From the NCBI RefSeq assembly GCF_900129905.1, contig NZ_FQXG01000005.1:334725-398724 (forward strand): DNA of 64,000 nt, given 5' to 3'. Both the position numbers and the translations under genes were made by a program. Below are positions 45,498-53,934 of this stretch, one piece after another; within the stretch, counting starts at the first letter, position 1; the number at the start of each line of letters is the position of its first letter. The DNA is from Ferrimonas marina (GTDB lineage Bacteria > Pseudomonadota > Gammaproteobacteria > Enterobacterales > Shewanellaceae). The notes beneath the pieces were generated by a model, which did no database searches, had not been told where the DNA came from, and saw only the letters and a list, made by a program, of their open reading frames with translations.

Positions 45498-45836
45498 ATG
45501 CAGTTTCTGGTGATTAACCCCCACTCCAGCCAGTACCCCAACCCCATTCAGTTCAACGCCGGTGAGCAGGTCTCCTTAGGCGTAGAAGACACCGAGTTTC
45601 CCGGTTGGGTGCGCACCACCACCGGGGACGGCAACCAGGGCTGGGCACCGAAGAGCTACTTTCGAGTTGAGAATGGCGAAGCGATAGCGCTGTGTGATTA
45701 CAGTGCCCGCGAGCTAGACACCCAGGTGGGCGAGCACTTGACCCTGAAGCAATCACTGCTGGGTTGGGGCTGGGTCGAGAACGCTCAAGGAGAGCGTGGT
45801 TGGGTTCCGCTGAACACGCTAAAGATGGCAGGCTAA
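45498..45836 (+). CDS. Tandem SH3-fold protein (eukaryote-like signature)
   Basis: A 112-residue cytoplasmic protein that appears to be two SH3-fold barrels. The second opens with IALCDYSARELDTQVGEHL and ends with GWGWVENAQGERGWVPLNTL; this follows the eukaryotic SH3 pattern (ALxDY, WW-type tryptophan, GWxP). The first half shows NAGEQVSLGVEDTEFPGWVR and NQGWAPKSYF. Such bacterial SH3 proteins may bind proline-rich or wall peptides, but no ligand is known. The start is ATG 45498 with AAGGA seven bases upstream; a GTG two codons earlier is less suited. Confidence 0.78.
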   Translation: MQFLVINPHSSQYPNPIQFNAGEQVSLGVEDTEFPGWVRTTTGDGNQGWAPKSYFRVENGEAIALCDYSARELDTQVGEHLTLKQSLLGWGWVENAQGERGWVPLNTLKMAG

Positions 45837-45855
45837 GGCCTGCCCGGCCCTAGCC
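45831..45855. terminator. Hairpin between converging genes
   Basis: GGCTAAGGCC pairs with GGCCCTAGCC (nine of ten) across five bases, spanning both stop codons. There is no T tail. Confidence 0.45.
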
Positions 45856-46362
45856 TGTCACTTCGTCCCTGAGCCGGCCCATCTTCACCACGTCGGTCAG
45901 CTTACCGGCGCGAAAGGCCCCTTGGCGGGCAACCCCCTCCTGGACAAAGCCAAACCTGCGGTACAGCGCCAGTGCCGCCTCGTTGTCGGGGTACACCTCA
46001 AGCTCCAGCCGGGACAGGTTAAGCCAGTTGTCCGCCAGCTCAATGGCCGCAGCCATCAGCGCTGTGCCCACCCCCTGGCCCTGCCAATCGTCATGGACGA
46101 ACATGCCCAGCTGACCGATGTGGCGTCGACGGGGCGACTGCAGCGCCTCCATCCCCAGGTTACCAATCACCTTCCCTTCACTGTTTTCCGCCACCAGCAC
46201 ATGGACGTGATCCGGCCACTGCTCGCAGTTCTTGCGCCATTTGGCCACGCTGGGCCAGGGCAGCTGCATGGTGTTGCTGTAGGCGCTCTCCCCTGAGGCG
46301 ATCTCGGCAAAGGCCTCGGCATCGGAGGGTTCGGCGCGGCGGATATGGAAGAATTCAGGCAT
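45850..46362 (-). CDS. GNAT-family N-acetyltransferase
   Basis: A 170-residue acetyltransferase with the acetyl-CoA motif A block QLGMFVHDDWQGQGVGTALM (Q/R-x-x-G-x-G/A) and motif B LELEVYPDNEAALALYRRFGF. GNAT enzymes move acetyl groups onto small molecules or protein N-termini; no substrate can be assigned. AGGAG lies six bases before the ATG at 46362; the frame extends 26 codons further without support. Confidence 0.92.
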   Translation of the reverse strand: MPEFFHIRRAEPSDAEAFAEIASGESAYSNTMQLPWPSVAKWRKNCEQWPDHVHVLVAENSEGKVIGNLGMEALQSPRRRHIGQLGMFVHDDWQGQGVGTALMAAAIELADNWLNLSRLELEVYPDNEAALALYRRFGFVQEGVARQGAFRAGKLTDVVKMGRLRDEVTG

Positions 46363-46420
46363 GGGCAGCTCCTGCGGTTGCGAAATGACTAACTCCATAA
46401 CTAACAAAGCAAAAGACAAA

Positions 46421-46455
46421 TAAAAACCGCCCGAAGGCAAAATGCCTTGGGCGGT
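46421..46455 (-). terminator. Terminator of the ars operon
   Basis: A 13-bp stem with one bulged G (46426-46439 with 46443-46455) is followed on the minus strand by TTTTTATTT, 41 bases past the phosphatase stop. Confidence 0.85.
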
Positions 46456-46496
46456 CGTAAACCTGAGTCGGCGGCAGCCTATCCCACCGGTTTTGC

Positions 46497-46973
46497 TCAG
46501 CCTTTCAGGTACTCTAGCTGGACCTCGGCAGCGAGGGCACCGGGGCGGGCATCACGAATGGCCGCCAGGGTGTTGTCCCAGTCCGCTCCGCAGGCCAAAA
46601 CCAGCTTGGCAGCTACCAGACCGGTGCGACCGGTACCACCGCGGCAATGCACCGAGACACGCTCACCGGCGTCCAGCTTGGCCTTGAGCTGGGGCAGTGC
46701 TTCCGGCCAGCGGGCGTCGAACGCCTCCGCCGGCAGGGACTTATCCTGTACCGGCAGGTGGAACCAGCTCAGCCCGGCGGCCGCTACCTGCTGGCCCAAT
46801 TCGGTAATGCCAAACTGAGCCAACTCATCCTCGGTCAGGGTGGTCACTACGGCGGTGACACCAGCCGCCTTCAGCGCCGCGATGTCCTCCGCCAACGGGG
46901 TTTCCAGGCCAGGGGCCGGGTGCAAAGCCAGTTTGAAGCCGTCGGCTTCGATCAGGGCAGGGGTAAAGCTCAT
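46497..46973 (-). CDS. Tyrosine/dual-specificity phosphatase-like protein in ars operon
   Basis: A 158-residue protein of the CX5R phosphatase fold. The P-loop VHCRGGTGRTG gives nucleophile Cys110 and Arg116, and the general-acid Asp77 is in LPVQDKSLP. The class is CDKN3/dual-specificity-like, not the low-molecular-weight phosphatase/ArsC class. It lies 25 bases after arsJ and before a terminator, so it is the last gene of the arsenic operon. This operon has no recognisable ArsC. A role in arsenate reduction or in handling 1-arseno-3-phosphoglycerate is possible but untested; a general phosphatase is the plain reading. Confidence 0.85.
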   Translation of the reverse strand: MSFTPALIEADGFKLALHPAPGLETPLAEDIAALKAAGVTAVVTTLTEDELAQFGITELGQQVAAAGLSWFHLPVQDKSLPAEAFDARWPEALPQLKAKLDAGERVSVHCRGGTGRTGLVAAKLVLACGADWDNTLAAIRDARPGALAAEVQLEYLKG

Positions 46974-46998
46974 TTCGTTATCCTATCTCAGTGTTGAG

Positions 46999-48237
46999 TC
47001 AGTGTTGTGCTACCGCCGCACCGTGGCGCGGCAGCCAGAGAGAGATCAGTGTGGTCAGGGCCAGGAACAATACCGAGATCCACAAACAGGCCGCCAGGCC
47101 CGCCAGCTGAAACACCAGGCCTGAAAGCACCGTGCCCACCAGTCGGCCCATGGCATTGGCCATGTAGTAGAAGCCCACATCCAGCGACACGCCGTCTTCC
47201 CCCGCGTAATGCACGATCAGGAAGGAGTGCAGGCTGGAGTTCACCGCGAAGGCGGCACCGAACACCATCAGGCCCACCACGATGGTGAACTGGGGATGCC
47301 AGTCCCACTGCACCCCGAGCGCTACCAGCACGGTAATCACCGTGAGGATCGCCGCCCACACCAGTGCTGAGCCGCCATCCGGCACCTTGCCGCCGGCCTT
47401 GCCACTGCCCGTGATCTTAGGTGCAATGCCCTGCACCAGGCCGTAACCTATCACCCACAGAGCCAGGAAACCGCCCACCGCGGAGTGGTTCCAGCCGAAC
47501 ACCGTGCCCAGGTAGATGGGCAGGGCGATCACAAACCAGACGTCACGGGCGCCAAACAGGAACAGCCGCGCCGCCGAGAGGATGTTGATGCTGGGGCTTT
47601 TGGAGAAGATCTCCGAGAACTTGGGCTTGTTCTTGGCCTTGCCCAGATCCTTCCCCAACCAGGCCAGGCTCAGCGCCAATACCAGCACCAACACGCTGGC
47701 CATGACGATCATCGCCCCCTGGAAGCCCAGCACCATCAGCAGCAGGCCACCGAGGAAGAAGCCCACCCCTTTGAGGGCGTTCTTGGAGCCGGTCAGGATC
47801 GCCACCCACTTGTACAGCGCCCCGGCCTGGCCCGCAGGCACCAGCATCTTGATCGAGCTCTTGGCGCTCATCTTGTTGAGGTCTTTGGCGATGCCGGACA
47901 TCGCCTGGGCCAGCATCACGTAGGGCACCGACAGCATCTGTGACGGCACCGCCAGCATCCCCAGGGCCAGTACCTGCAACGCCAGTCCCAGGTTCATGGT
48001 GCGATTCAGCCCCAGGCGGGCGCCCAGGTAGCCCCCCACCAAGTTGGTGATCACCCCGAAGATCTCGTAGAACAGGAACAGCGAGGCGATCTCCAGCGGC
48101 GAGTAGCCCAATTGGTGAAAGTGCAGCACCACCAGCATCCGCAGGGCGCCGTCGGTGAGGGTGAAGTTCCAGTAGTTGAAGGTGATCAGCAGGTATTGCT
48201 TCATCTGCCGATCCAGCCCTTGCAGCTTGGCGATCAT
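46999..48237 (-). CDS. arsJ: Organoarsenical efflux MFS permease ArsJ
   Basis: A 412-residue major-facilitator permease with about twelve helices. The N-terminal part (QYLLITFNYWNFTLTDGALR) and the GIAKDLNKMSAKSSIK loop are typical of ArsJ, which exports 1-arseno-3-phosphoglycerate made by a partner GAPDH. Its neighbour upstream is exactly such a GAPDH, which fixes the assignment by context. The stop lies 25 bases before the phosphatase start. Confidence 0.93.
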   Translation of the reverse strand: MIAKLQGLDRQMKQYLLITFNYWNFTLTDGALRMLVVLHFHQLGYSPLEIASLFLFYEIFGVITNLVGGYLGARLGLNRTMNLGLALQVLALGMLAVPSQMLSVPYVMLAQAMSGIAKDLNKMSAKSSIKMLVPAGQAGALYKWVAILTGSKNALKGVGFFLGGLLLMVLGFQGAMIVMASVLVLVLALSLAWLGKDLGKAKNKPKFSEIFSKSPSINILSAARLFLFGARDVWFVIALPIYLGTVFGWNHSAVGGFLALWVIGYGLVQGIAPKITGSGKAGGKVPDGGSALVWAAILTVITVLVALGVQWDWHPQFTIVVGLMVFGAAFAVNSSLHSFLIVHYAGEDGVSLDVGFYYMANAMGRLVGTVLSGLVFQLAGLAACLWISVLFLALTTLISLWLPRHGAAVAQH

Positions 48238-48287
48238 GGTTCTCTTCCGATCAAAAACCGGGGGGCTCTCTGCCCCCCGTTACGGCC

Positions 48288-49295
48288 TTACAGCCCCTGC
48301 TCTACCACGAACTTAGCCAGTTCCATGGTGCGGTTTACGTAGCCCCATTCGTTGTCGTACCACAGGTACATCTTCACCTGGGTGTCGTTCACCACCATGG
48401 TGGAGGGGGCGTCGACAATGGAGCTGCGCGGATCGGTACGGTAATCGATGGAGACCAGCGGACGCTGCTCGAAGCCCAGCACGCCCTTGAGCTCGCCTTC
48501 GGCGGCTTGCTTCAGCAGGGCATTGACCTCTTCTACCGAGGTGGCACGCTCCACCTCGAACACACAGTCGGTCAGCGAAGCGTTGCACAGCGGTACCCGC
48601 ACCGCATGGCCATTGAGGCGCCCCTTGAGCTCCGGGAAGATCACCGTAATGGCGGTGGCGGAGCCGGTGGTGGTGGGGATCAGGCTCTCCCCGCAGGAAC
48701 GGGCGCGGCGCAGATCCTTGTGAGGGGCATCAAGGATGGTCTGGGTGTTGGTGATGCTATGGATGGTGGTCATCGAGCCGTGCTTGATGCCCAGCTTCTC
48801 GTGGATAACCTTCACTGCCGGTGCCAGGCAATTGGTGGTACAGGAGGCGGCGGTGACGATGTCGTGCTCCTCCTTGTTGTACCAGTGGTGGTTCACCCCG
48901 TAGACGGCATCCAGTACCCCCTCCTGCTTGACCGGCGCGGTGACGACCACCTTCTTCACGCCCTGGTCCAGGTAGGCCTGCAGCTTCTCTTTGGTTTTGA
49001 ACTTGCCTGAAGCCTCGATCACGATGTCGCAGTCAGACCAGTCGGTCTGCTCCAGCGCCTTGTTGCTGGTAACAGCAATGATGTTGCCGTCGATCACCAG
49101 GTTGTCGCCTTCGGTGGATACCGGGCGGTCCCAGCGACCGTGGACGGAATCAAATTCCAGCAGGTGGGCGTTGGTGAGGGTGTTGCCCGCCGGGTCATTG
49201 ATGCGAACAAACTCAAACTCCGGCCAGCCCCAGGCGGCACGCAGGGCCAGGCGGCCCATGCGACCGAAGCCATTGATCCCAACTTTTACTTTCAT
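48288..49295 (-). CDS. ArsJ-associated glyceraldehyde-3-phosphate dehydrogenase
   Basis: A 335-residue GAPDH-fold enzyme with the NAD site [16 protein letters not shown], catalytic Cys152 in [11 protein letters not shown] and His179 in IHSITNTQT. In ars operons this GAPDH copy uses arsenate instead of phosphate to make 1-arseno-3-phosphoglycerate, which ArsJ exports. It is 12 bases after the Acr3 gene and 50 before arsJ. It is distinct from glycolytic GAPDH by context rather than by any diagnostic residue I can name. Confidence 0.93.
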   Translation of the reverse strand: MKVKVGINGFGRMGRLALRAAWGWPEFEFVRINDPAGNTLTNAHLLEFDSVHGRWDRPVSTEGDNLVIDGNIIAVTSNKALEQTDWSDCDIVIEASGKFKTKEKLQAYLDQGVKKVVVTAPVKQEGVLDAVYGVNHHWYNKEEHDIVTAASCTTNCLAPAVKVIHEKLGIKHGSMTTIHSITNTQTILDAPHKDLRRARSCGESLIPTTTGSATAITVIFPELKGRLNGHAVRVPLCNASLTDCVFEVERATSVEEVNALLKQAAEGELKGVLGFEQRPLVSIDYRTDPRSSIVDAPSTMVVNDTQVKMYLWYDNEWGYVNRTMELAKFVVEQGL

Positions 49296-49307
49296 CGTCG
49301 TCTCTCT

Positions 49308-50357
49308 TTAGGAATGCAGAGCGCGGGCTGAAGCCGGCGCATCATCGTGAAACCAGTGTCGGGTGCGGTTGGCCAGCGCCACCAGCGAGAGCATCACCGG
49401 CACTTCCACCAGTACGCCCACCACGGTGGCCAGCGCCGCCCCGGAATTCAGTCCAAACAGGGCGATGGCTACCGCCACCGCCAGCTCAAAGAAGTTGGAG
49501 GTGCCGATCATCGCTGCGGGAGCCGCCACGTTATGGGGCAGCTTGATAACTTTGGCCATGCCGTATGACAGGGCGAAGATCCCGTAGGTTTGCAGCAGCA
49601 GGGGGATGGCGATCAGGACAATCAAACCGGGTTGCGCCAGCAAGGTGGGCGCCTGAATGGCAAAGAGCAGCAGCACGGTGGCCAGCAGGCCGATCATGGA
49701 CCAGGGCTTCAATTTGCCGATAAAGCCGGTCAGCGCCGCTTCTCCGCGGCGCAGCAGCCACATCCGGGCCAGCACACCGGCCACCAGCGGCAGCACCACG
49801 TACAGCCCGGTGGCCAGCAGCAGGGTTTGCCAGGGTACCAGCACCTCGCTAACACCCAGCAGCAGTGCGGCAATCGGGGCAAAGGCCACCACCATGATCA
49901 GGTCGTTGACTGACACCTGCACCAGAGTATAGGCGGGGTTGCCCCGGGTCAGTTGGCTCCAGACAAACACCATGGCGGTGCACGGCGCCACCCCCAGCAG
50001 GATCATGCCAGCGATGATCTCCGAGGCGCTTTGCGGGTCGACCCAGTCGGCAAACACCACCCGGAAGAACAACCAGGCGATGGCCGCCATGGTGAAGGGC
50101 TTGATCAGCCAGTTGATCACCAGCGTCAGCACCAGCCCCTTGGGCTGCTGGCCCACCTGTTTCACCGACTGAAAGTCGATCTGCACCATCATCGGGAAGA
50201 TCATCACCCAGATCAGCACCGCGATGACGCCGTTGATGCCGGCGATCTCCCAACTGGCCAGGGTGGCAAAGGCCTCCGGCGCCAGGCTGCCCAGCACCAC
50301 ACCGGCCAAGATAGCCAGGCCAACCCAAACACTCAGATAGCGTTCAAACAATCCCAT
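49308..50357 (-). CDS. acr3: ACR3-family arsenite efflux permease
   Basis: A 349-residue, ten-helix arsenite/H+ antiporter of the ACR3 (bile acid/arsenite/riboflavin) superfamily. The conserved cysteine in [20 protein letters not shown] and the [11 protein letters not shown] motif, both needed for transport, are present. ACR3 alone exports As(III) without an ATPase. It is the second gene of the arsenic operon, 30 bases downstream of arsR. Confidence 0.96.
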   Translation of the reverse strand: MGLFERYLSVWVGLAILAGVVLGSLAPEAFATLASWEIAGINGVIAVLIWVMIFPMMVQIDFQSVKQVGQQPKGLVLTLVINWLIKPFTMAAIAWLFFRVVFADWVDPQSASEIIAGMILLGVAPCTAMVFVWSQLTRGNPAYTLVQVSVNDLIMVVAFAPIAALLLGVSEVLVPWQTLLLATGLYVVLPLVAGVLARMWLLRRGEAALTGFIGKLKPWSMIGLLATVLLLFAIQAPTLLAQPGLIVLIAIPLLLQTYGIFALSYGMAKVIKLPHNVAAPAAMIGTSNFFELAVAVAIALFGLNSGAALATVVGVLVEVPVMLSLVALANRTRHWFHDDAPASARALHS

Positions 50358-50387
50358 GGCGGGGCTCCTCCAAAATCAAAAATTGGC

Positions 50388-50732
50388 TCAGTTGCAGCAC
50401 TGCTGTTGGCGTTGGGGACGATCCCCCATGTTGGCCAGACGCTCGGCACTATCGGTCAGGAAGCCCTGGTGCTCTTTGGCGATGCCCGCCAGGGCATCAA
50501 GCAGCCACTGGGGCATGGGGGCCAGGGAGTAGTAGACCCACTGACCGGCACGACGGTCTTGCAGCACACCGTCCTGGCGCAAGCGGGCCAGGTGACGGGA
50601 GACCTTGGGCTGGCTCTCATCCAGGGCACAGGTCAGCTCACAGACGCAGCACTCCTGCTCTTGGAGGATCAGCAGCAAGGTCTTGAGCCTTGTCTCATCA
50701 GCCAAAGATTTCAGTAAGTTAACCGGATTCAT
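50388..50732 (-). CDS. arsR: Arsenic-responsive repressor ArsR
   Basis: A 114-residue winged-helix repressor. The As(III) site of the classic type is present in helix 3: ECCVCEL (Cys28, Cys29, Cys31). The recognition helix reads SQPKVSRHLARLRQDGVL and the C-terminus ends QQCCN, giving two more cysteines that could bind metalloid. It represses its own operon until arsenite binds. A promoter with an ATAT-type dyad lies directly upstream. Confidence 0.95.
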   Translation of the reverse strand: MNPVNLLKSLADETRLKTLLLILQEQECCVCELTCALDESQPKVSRHLARLRQDGVLQDRRAGQWVYYSLAPMPQWLLDALAGIAKEHQGFLTDSAERLANMGDRPQRQQQCCN

Positions 50733-50783
50733 CGGGGATACCTCGAGCTTGTCTGGGCGGGGCGCCCTTCAAATATGCGAAAA

Positions 50784-50812
50784 ATCATATATGCGAAAAC
50801 ACATATAATCAA
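50784..50812 (-). promoter_or_regulatory. ars promoter with ArsR-type dyad
   Basis: On the minus strand the -35 TTGATT (50807-50812) and -10 TATGAT (50784-50789) are 17 bases apart. The dyad TATATG-N8-CATATA (50788-50807) overlaps both elements, so bound ArsR would block polymerase. A second copy of ATATGCGAAAA lies at 50773-50783. Confidence 0.7.
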
Positions 50813-50887
50813 CCCTTACGACTTTGGCACTATGGGGTCGTGAACGCTATTAACCCATAATCGACAGCGGCAACCCCCTTGCAGTGC

Positions 50888-50907
50888 TATATTGTGCGTT
50901 GCACAAT
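50888..50907. promoter_or_regulatory. Dyad upstream of the PHA operon
   Basis: A -10-like TATATT (50888-50893) overlaps a perfect 7-bp dyad ATTGTGC-GTT-GCACAAT (50891-50907), a TGC/GCA arrangement of the kind bound by PHA regulators such as PhaR. It sits about 85 bases before the phasin start. No regulator gene is in view. Confidence 0.4.
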
Positions 50908-50989
50908 GTGCTCATCTTTTCGTCAAGCGATTGTCATCTGTCCGCCGTAAGGTTGGGGCCATCGCCGCAAGTTAGCCGAGGGTGTCGTC

Positions 50990-51322
50990 ATGGAAAATGA
51001 ACTCTTTAAACAGTGGGATGAGCAGCTGAAAACCCTGTCCGCCCCGTGGATGGCCTACAACCAGACCCTGGTGGCCAGCATGGAGAAGTGGACCGAGATC
51101 CAGCTGGAGGCCGCCAACTACTACGGCGGCTTGGCCATTGAGCAAATGCACAATGCCGGTCAGCAACCGGATCTGCCGTCACTGGTGCAGCAGCAAACCG
51201 AGCTGTTGCAGGCGGTGGGGGCGCGCTGGCAATCGGATATGCAGCAGTTCTCCGGCCTGGCCCAGGACACTCAGCAGGCACTGCAGGCGCTGGTGTTTGA
51301 ACACAGCCCACTGAAGCGCTAA
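50990..51322 (+). CDS. Phasin-like PHA granule protein
   Basis: A 110-residue helical protein without signal, rich in Gln, Leu and Ala, with amphipathic helices (EKWTEIQLEAANYYGGLAIE, QQFSGLAQDTQQALQALVF). This is the composition of phasins, small amphipathic proteins coating polyhydroxyalkanoate granules. It is directly upstream of phaC with 23 bases between, as in several Vibrio and Aeromonas pha operons. Assignment is by context and composition; no single motif proves it. Confidence 0.72.
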   Translation: MENELFKQWDEQLKTLSAPWMAYNQTLVASMEKWTEIQLEAANYYGGLAIEQMHNAGQQPDLPSLVQQQTELLQAVGARWQSDMQQFSGLAQDTQQALQALVFEHSPLKR

Positions 51323-51345
51323 CACACGAGGCGAAAGGAAGCACC

Positions 51346-53124
51346 ATGAGTAGCGGATCGTACAAACAATTGCTGGACAGCTTGATGCACTGCAACGAGC
51401 AGCTGCTGGAGCTGGCCAAGAACCAGGGCCAACACACCAGCCAGGCGATGATGCAAAAGAGCCTGGAGGATGTGAGCAAGGCGATGAACGAGGGCATGAA
51501 GCACCCGGAGAACCTGATCGAGCATCAGGTCAACTGGTGGCAGTCCCAGCTTCAGCTGTTCCAGAACGCCATGCTCAAGCAGGCGGGCCAGGAGATTGAC
51601 CCGGTGATCCAGCCGCCCAAGGGCGATCGCCGCTTCCGCGATCCCCAGTGGGAAGACAACCCCTGGTACGACTACATCAAGCAGGCCTACCTGCTGACCG
51701 CCAAGAACCTGTTGGAGACGGTGGACCAGTTCGAAGACCTGGATGAAGAATCCAAGGAGCGGCTGCGCTTCTTCACCCGTCAGGCGGTCAATGCCCTGGC
51801 CCCCAGCAACTTCATCGGCTCCAACCCGGAGCTGCTGCAGCTGACCATGGAGAGCGGTGGCGACAACCTGGTGCGTGGCCTCAAGCAGATGGCCAAGGAC
51901 ATGATGCGCAGCGCCGGCACCCTCAACGTCAGCATGACCGACGAGTCGGTGTTCACCCTGGGTGAAGACCTGGCCAGCACCCCGGGCAAGGTGGTGCATC
52001 AATCCCGCCTGTATGAGCTGCTGCAGTACAGCCCCAGCACCGAGACCGTAGCCAAGCGCCCCATCCTGATCGTGCCGCCCTTCGTCAACAAGTACTACAT
52101 CCTGGATCTGCGCCCAGAGAACTCGCTGGTGAAGTACCTGGTCGACCAGGGCCACACCGTGCTGATGATCTCCTGGGTCAACCCCGACCTCAGCCACGCC
52201 GACGTCGACTTCGAGGATTTCGTGGTGGATGGCGTGATTGACGCCTTGCTGGCGGTGGAGAAGGTCACCGGCGAGGCCGAGGTCAATGCCGTGGGCTACT
52301 GCATCGGCGGCACCGCGCTGACCACCGCGCTGGCCTACATGGCGGCCAAACGTATGAAATCCCGCGTGAAATCCGCCACCTTGTTCACCACCATTCTGGA
52401 CTTCGCCCAACCGGGCGAGCTGGGCGTCTTCATCAACGATGCGGTAGTGACGGCGATGGAGCAGCAAAACGCCGAGCAGGGTGTGATGGATGGCCGCCAG
52501 CTGGCGGTGACCTTCTCGCTGCTGCGGGAGAACAACCTCTACTGGAACTACTACGTCGATGGCTACCTTAAGGGCAAGAGCCCGGTGGCCTTCGATCTGC
52601 TCCACTGGAACTGCGACAACACCAACGTGGCGGGCAAGACCCATTCCACCATGCTGCGGCGCTTCTATTTGAATAATGAACTGATCCAACCCGGAGCCTT
52701 CACCGTTCGAGGCACCAAGATCGACCTGGGCAAGATCACCACCCCCACCTACTTCGTCTCCACCGTGGATGACCACATCGCCCTGTGGAAGGGAAACTAC
52801 GAGGGAATGCGTCAGCTGGGGGGCAAGAAGACCTTTGTACTGGGCGAATCTGGCCACATCGCCGGGATCATCAATCCCCCCGGCGGCAAGTACGGCCACT
52901 ACATCGCCTCCGGCGCCGACGAGCTCAATGCCGACGAGTGGCTGGCCCAGGCCAAGCACAACGAGGGCTCCTGGTGGCCAGCATGGAACCAGTGGCTGGG
53001 CAGCCTCACCAAAGCCAAGCCGGTGCCCGCCCGAGAGCTGAACGAGGCACTGCCGGATGCCCCGGGCGAGTACGTCCAGGTGCGTCTCAACAGCACCACA
53101 GCGAAGGATGAGGAGGCGATATGA
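51346..53124 (+). CDS. phaC: Class I poly(3-hydroxyalkanoate) synthase
   Basis: PhaC polymerises (R)-3-hydroxyacyl-CoA to PHA at the granule surface. The 592-residue protein has the N-terminal granule-binding region, the lipase-like box GYCIGGT with nucleophile Cys319, and the partners Asp476 (VDDHIA) and His504 (GESGHIAG); the spacing equals the Cupriavidus necator triad (319/480/508). The class I length and the absence of PhaE or PhaR nearby agree. AAAGGAAG precedes the ATG. The stop overlaps the next gene by 4 bases. Confidence 0.96.
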   Translation: MSSGSYKQLLDSLMHCNEQLLELAKNQGQHTSQAMMQKSLEDVSKAMNEGMKHPENLIEHQVNWWQSQLQLFQNAMLKQAGQEIDPVIQPPKGDRRFRDPQWEDNPWYDYIKQAYLLTAKNLLETVDQFEDLDEESKERLRFFTRQAVNALAPSNFIGSNPELLQLTMESGGDNLVRGLKQMAKDMMRSAGTLNVSMTDESVFTLGEDLASTPGKVVHQSRLYELLQYSPSTETVAKRPILIVPPFVNKYYILDLRPENSLVKYLVDQGHTVLMISWVNPDLSHADVDFEDFVVDGVIDALLAVEKVTGEAEVNAVGYCIGGTALTTALAYMAAKRMKSRVKSATLFTTILDFAQPGELGVFINDAVVTAMEQQNAEQGVMDGRQLAVTFSLLRENNLYWNYYVDGYLKGKSPVAFDLLHWNCDNTNVAGKTHSTMLRRFYLNNELIQPGAFTVRGTKIDLGKITTPTYFVSTVDDHIALWKGNYEGMRQLGGKKTFVLGESGHIAGIINPPGGKYGHYIASGADELNADEWLAQAKHNEGSWWPAWNQWLGSLTKAKPVPARELNEALPDAPGEYVQVRLNSTTAKDEEAI

Positions 53125-53513
53125 GCCTGGTAGAGGGACAGAGTGCGGAAGTGACCAAGGTGTTTGGCCCGGCGGAGGTTGCCGCCTTTGCCGAGCTGTC
53201 CGAGGATCGCAACCCCATCCACCTGGACGAGAGCTTCGCTGCTGCCACGCCCTTTGGCCAGCCCATCGTGCACGGCATCCTGCTGTCCAGTCTGCTGTCC
53301 GGCCTGCTGGGCCAGAAGCTGCCCGGAGAGGGCACCATCTATCTGGGTCAAACCCTCAAGTTTGTCCGTCCGGTGCTGGTAGGGGATGAGGTGACCGCCC
53401 GGGTCACCATCTCCCAGATCCGCGACGACAAGCCCATCGTCACCCTGCTGACTGAAGTGCTCAACAGCAAGGGCGAGGCCTGTGTGCAGGGCGAGGCGGT
53501 GGTGAAGGTGTAA
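53121..53513 (+). CDS. phaJ: (R)-specific enoyl-CoA hydratase (MaoC/PhaJ type)
   Basis: A 130-residue hot-dog fold hydratase. The MaoC motif is clear: SEDRNPIHLDESFAA with the catalytic Asp and His, then FGQPIVHGIL. It converts enoyl-CoA from beta-oxidation to (R)-3-hydroxyacyl-CoA, feeding PhaC. The ATG overlaps the phaC stop (ATGA), so expression is coupled, and together with the phasin it forms a compact medium-to-short chain PHA operon. A terminator follows. Confidence 0.9.
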   Translation: MSLVEGQSAEVTKVFGPAEVAAFAELSEDRNPIHLDESFAAATPFGQPIVHGILLSSLLSGLLGQKLPGEGTIYLGQTLKFVRPVLVGDEVTARVTISQIRDDKPIVTLLTEVLNSKGEACVQGEAVVKV

Positions 53514-53537
53514 GGTTTTACGCTAGCGCAAAGCATT

Positions 53538-53566
53538 GGCCGGGATTTTTATCCGGCCTTTTTTTT
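53538..53566 (+). terminator. PHA operon terminator
   Basis: A 6-bp GC stem GGCCGG/CCGGCC (53538-53543 with 53553-53558) with an A-T extension is followed by eight T. Confidence 0.85.
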
Positions 53567-53569
53567 GGA

Positions 53570-53902
53570 TTTTCCCCTTTTGTCGGTATGAATTACCTCT
53601 CGCGATAACTTCCATACCCTTCTTATCGGCTTTGTCGCGTTGGCGACGACAACCAGAAGGGCTCCGCCCCTCTGGACTCCCCTATGCCTCCGGTCAGTGC
53701 TGATTCCTCTCTCTACCGCTTGTTGCCGACGGCTCTGACCAGAGTCGACCTCCCTGTCTCCGCTGGTCACTCGGGCCATCCTGGCCCTCGACCTTGCAAC
53801 AACCGCTCTCGTTCGGGCACCTCCAAGTCGGCCAAAATACAGGTGGGCACATTGAGATCCAGCAACTCTCCGTCTCGCCTGCGCAAGACGAAGACGAATA
53901 AA
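53570..53902. other. Unassigned 0.33-kb gap
   Basis: No gene is supported. The sequence is pyrimidine-rich on the plus strand (CTCCGCCCCTCTGGACTCCC, CCCTCGACCTTGC) and has frames in several phases without ribosome sites. Small dyads such as GGGC-TCC-GCCC occur. It looks like decayed sequence or an unknown dispersed element. Confidence 0.35.
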
Positions 53903-53930
53903 CAAAAACGCCGGGCTTGGGCCCGGCGTT
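53903..53930 (-). terminator. Terminator of ygiQ
   Basis: A 10-bp perfect stem (53907-53916 with 53921-53930, loop TTGG) is followed on the minus strand by T, just past the stop. Confidence 0.9.
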
Positions 53931-53934
53931 GTTG

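Noticed and set aside
51319..52959. 546-codon minus-strand frame opposite phaC
   Set aside because: phaC has a complete catalytic triad and expected length; the antisense frame is His/Val/Gly-rich shadow.
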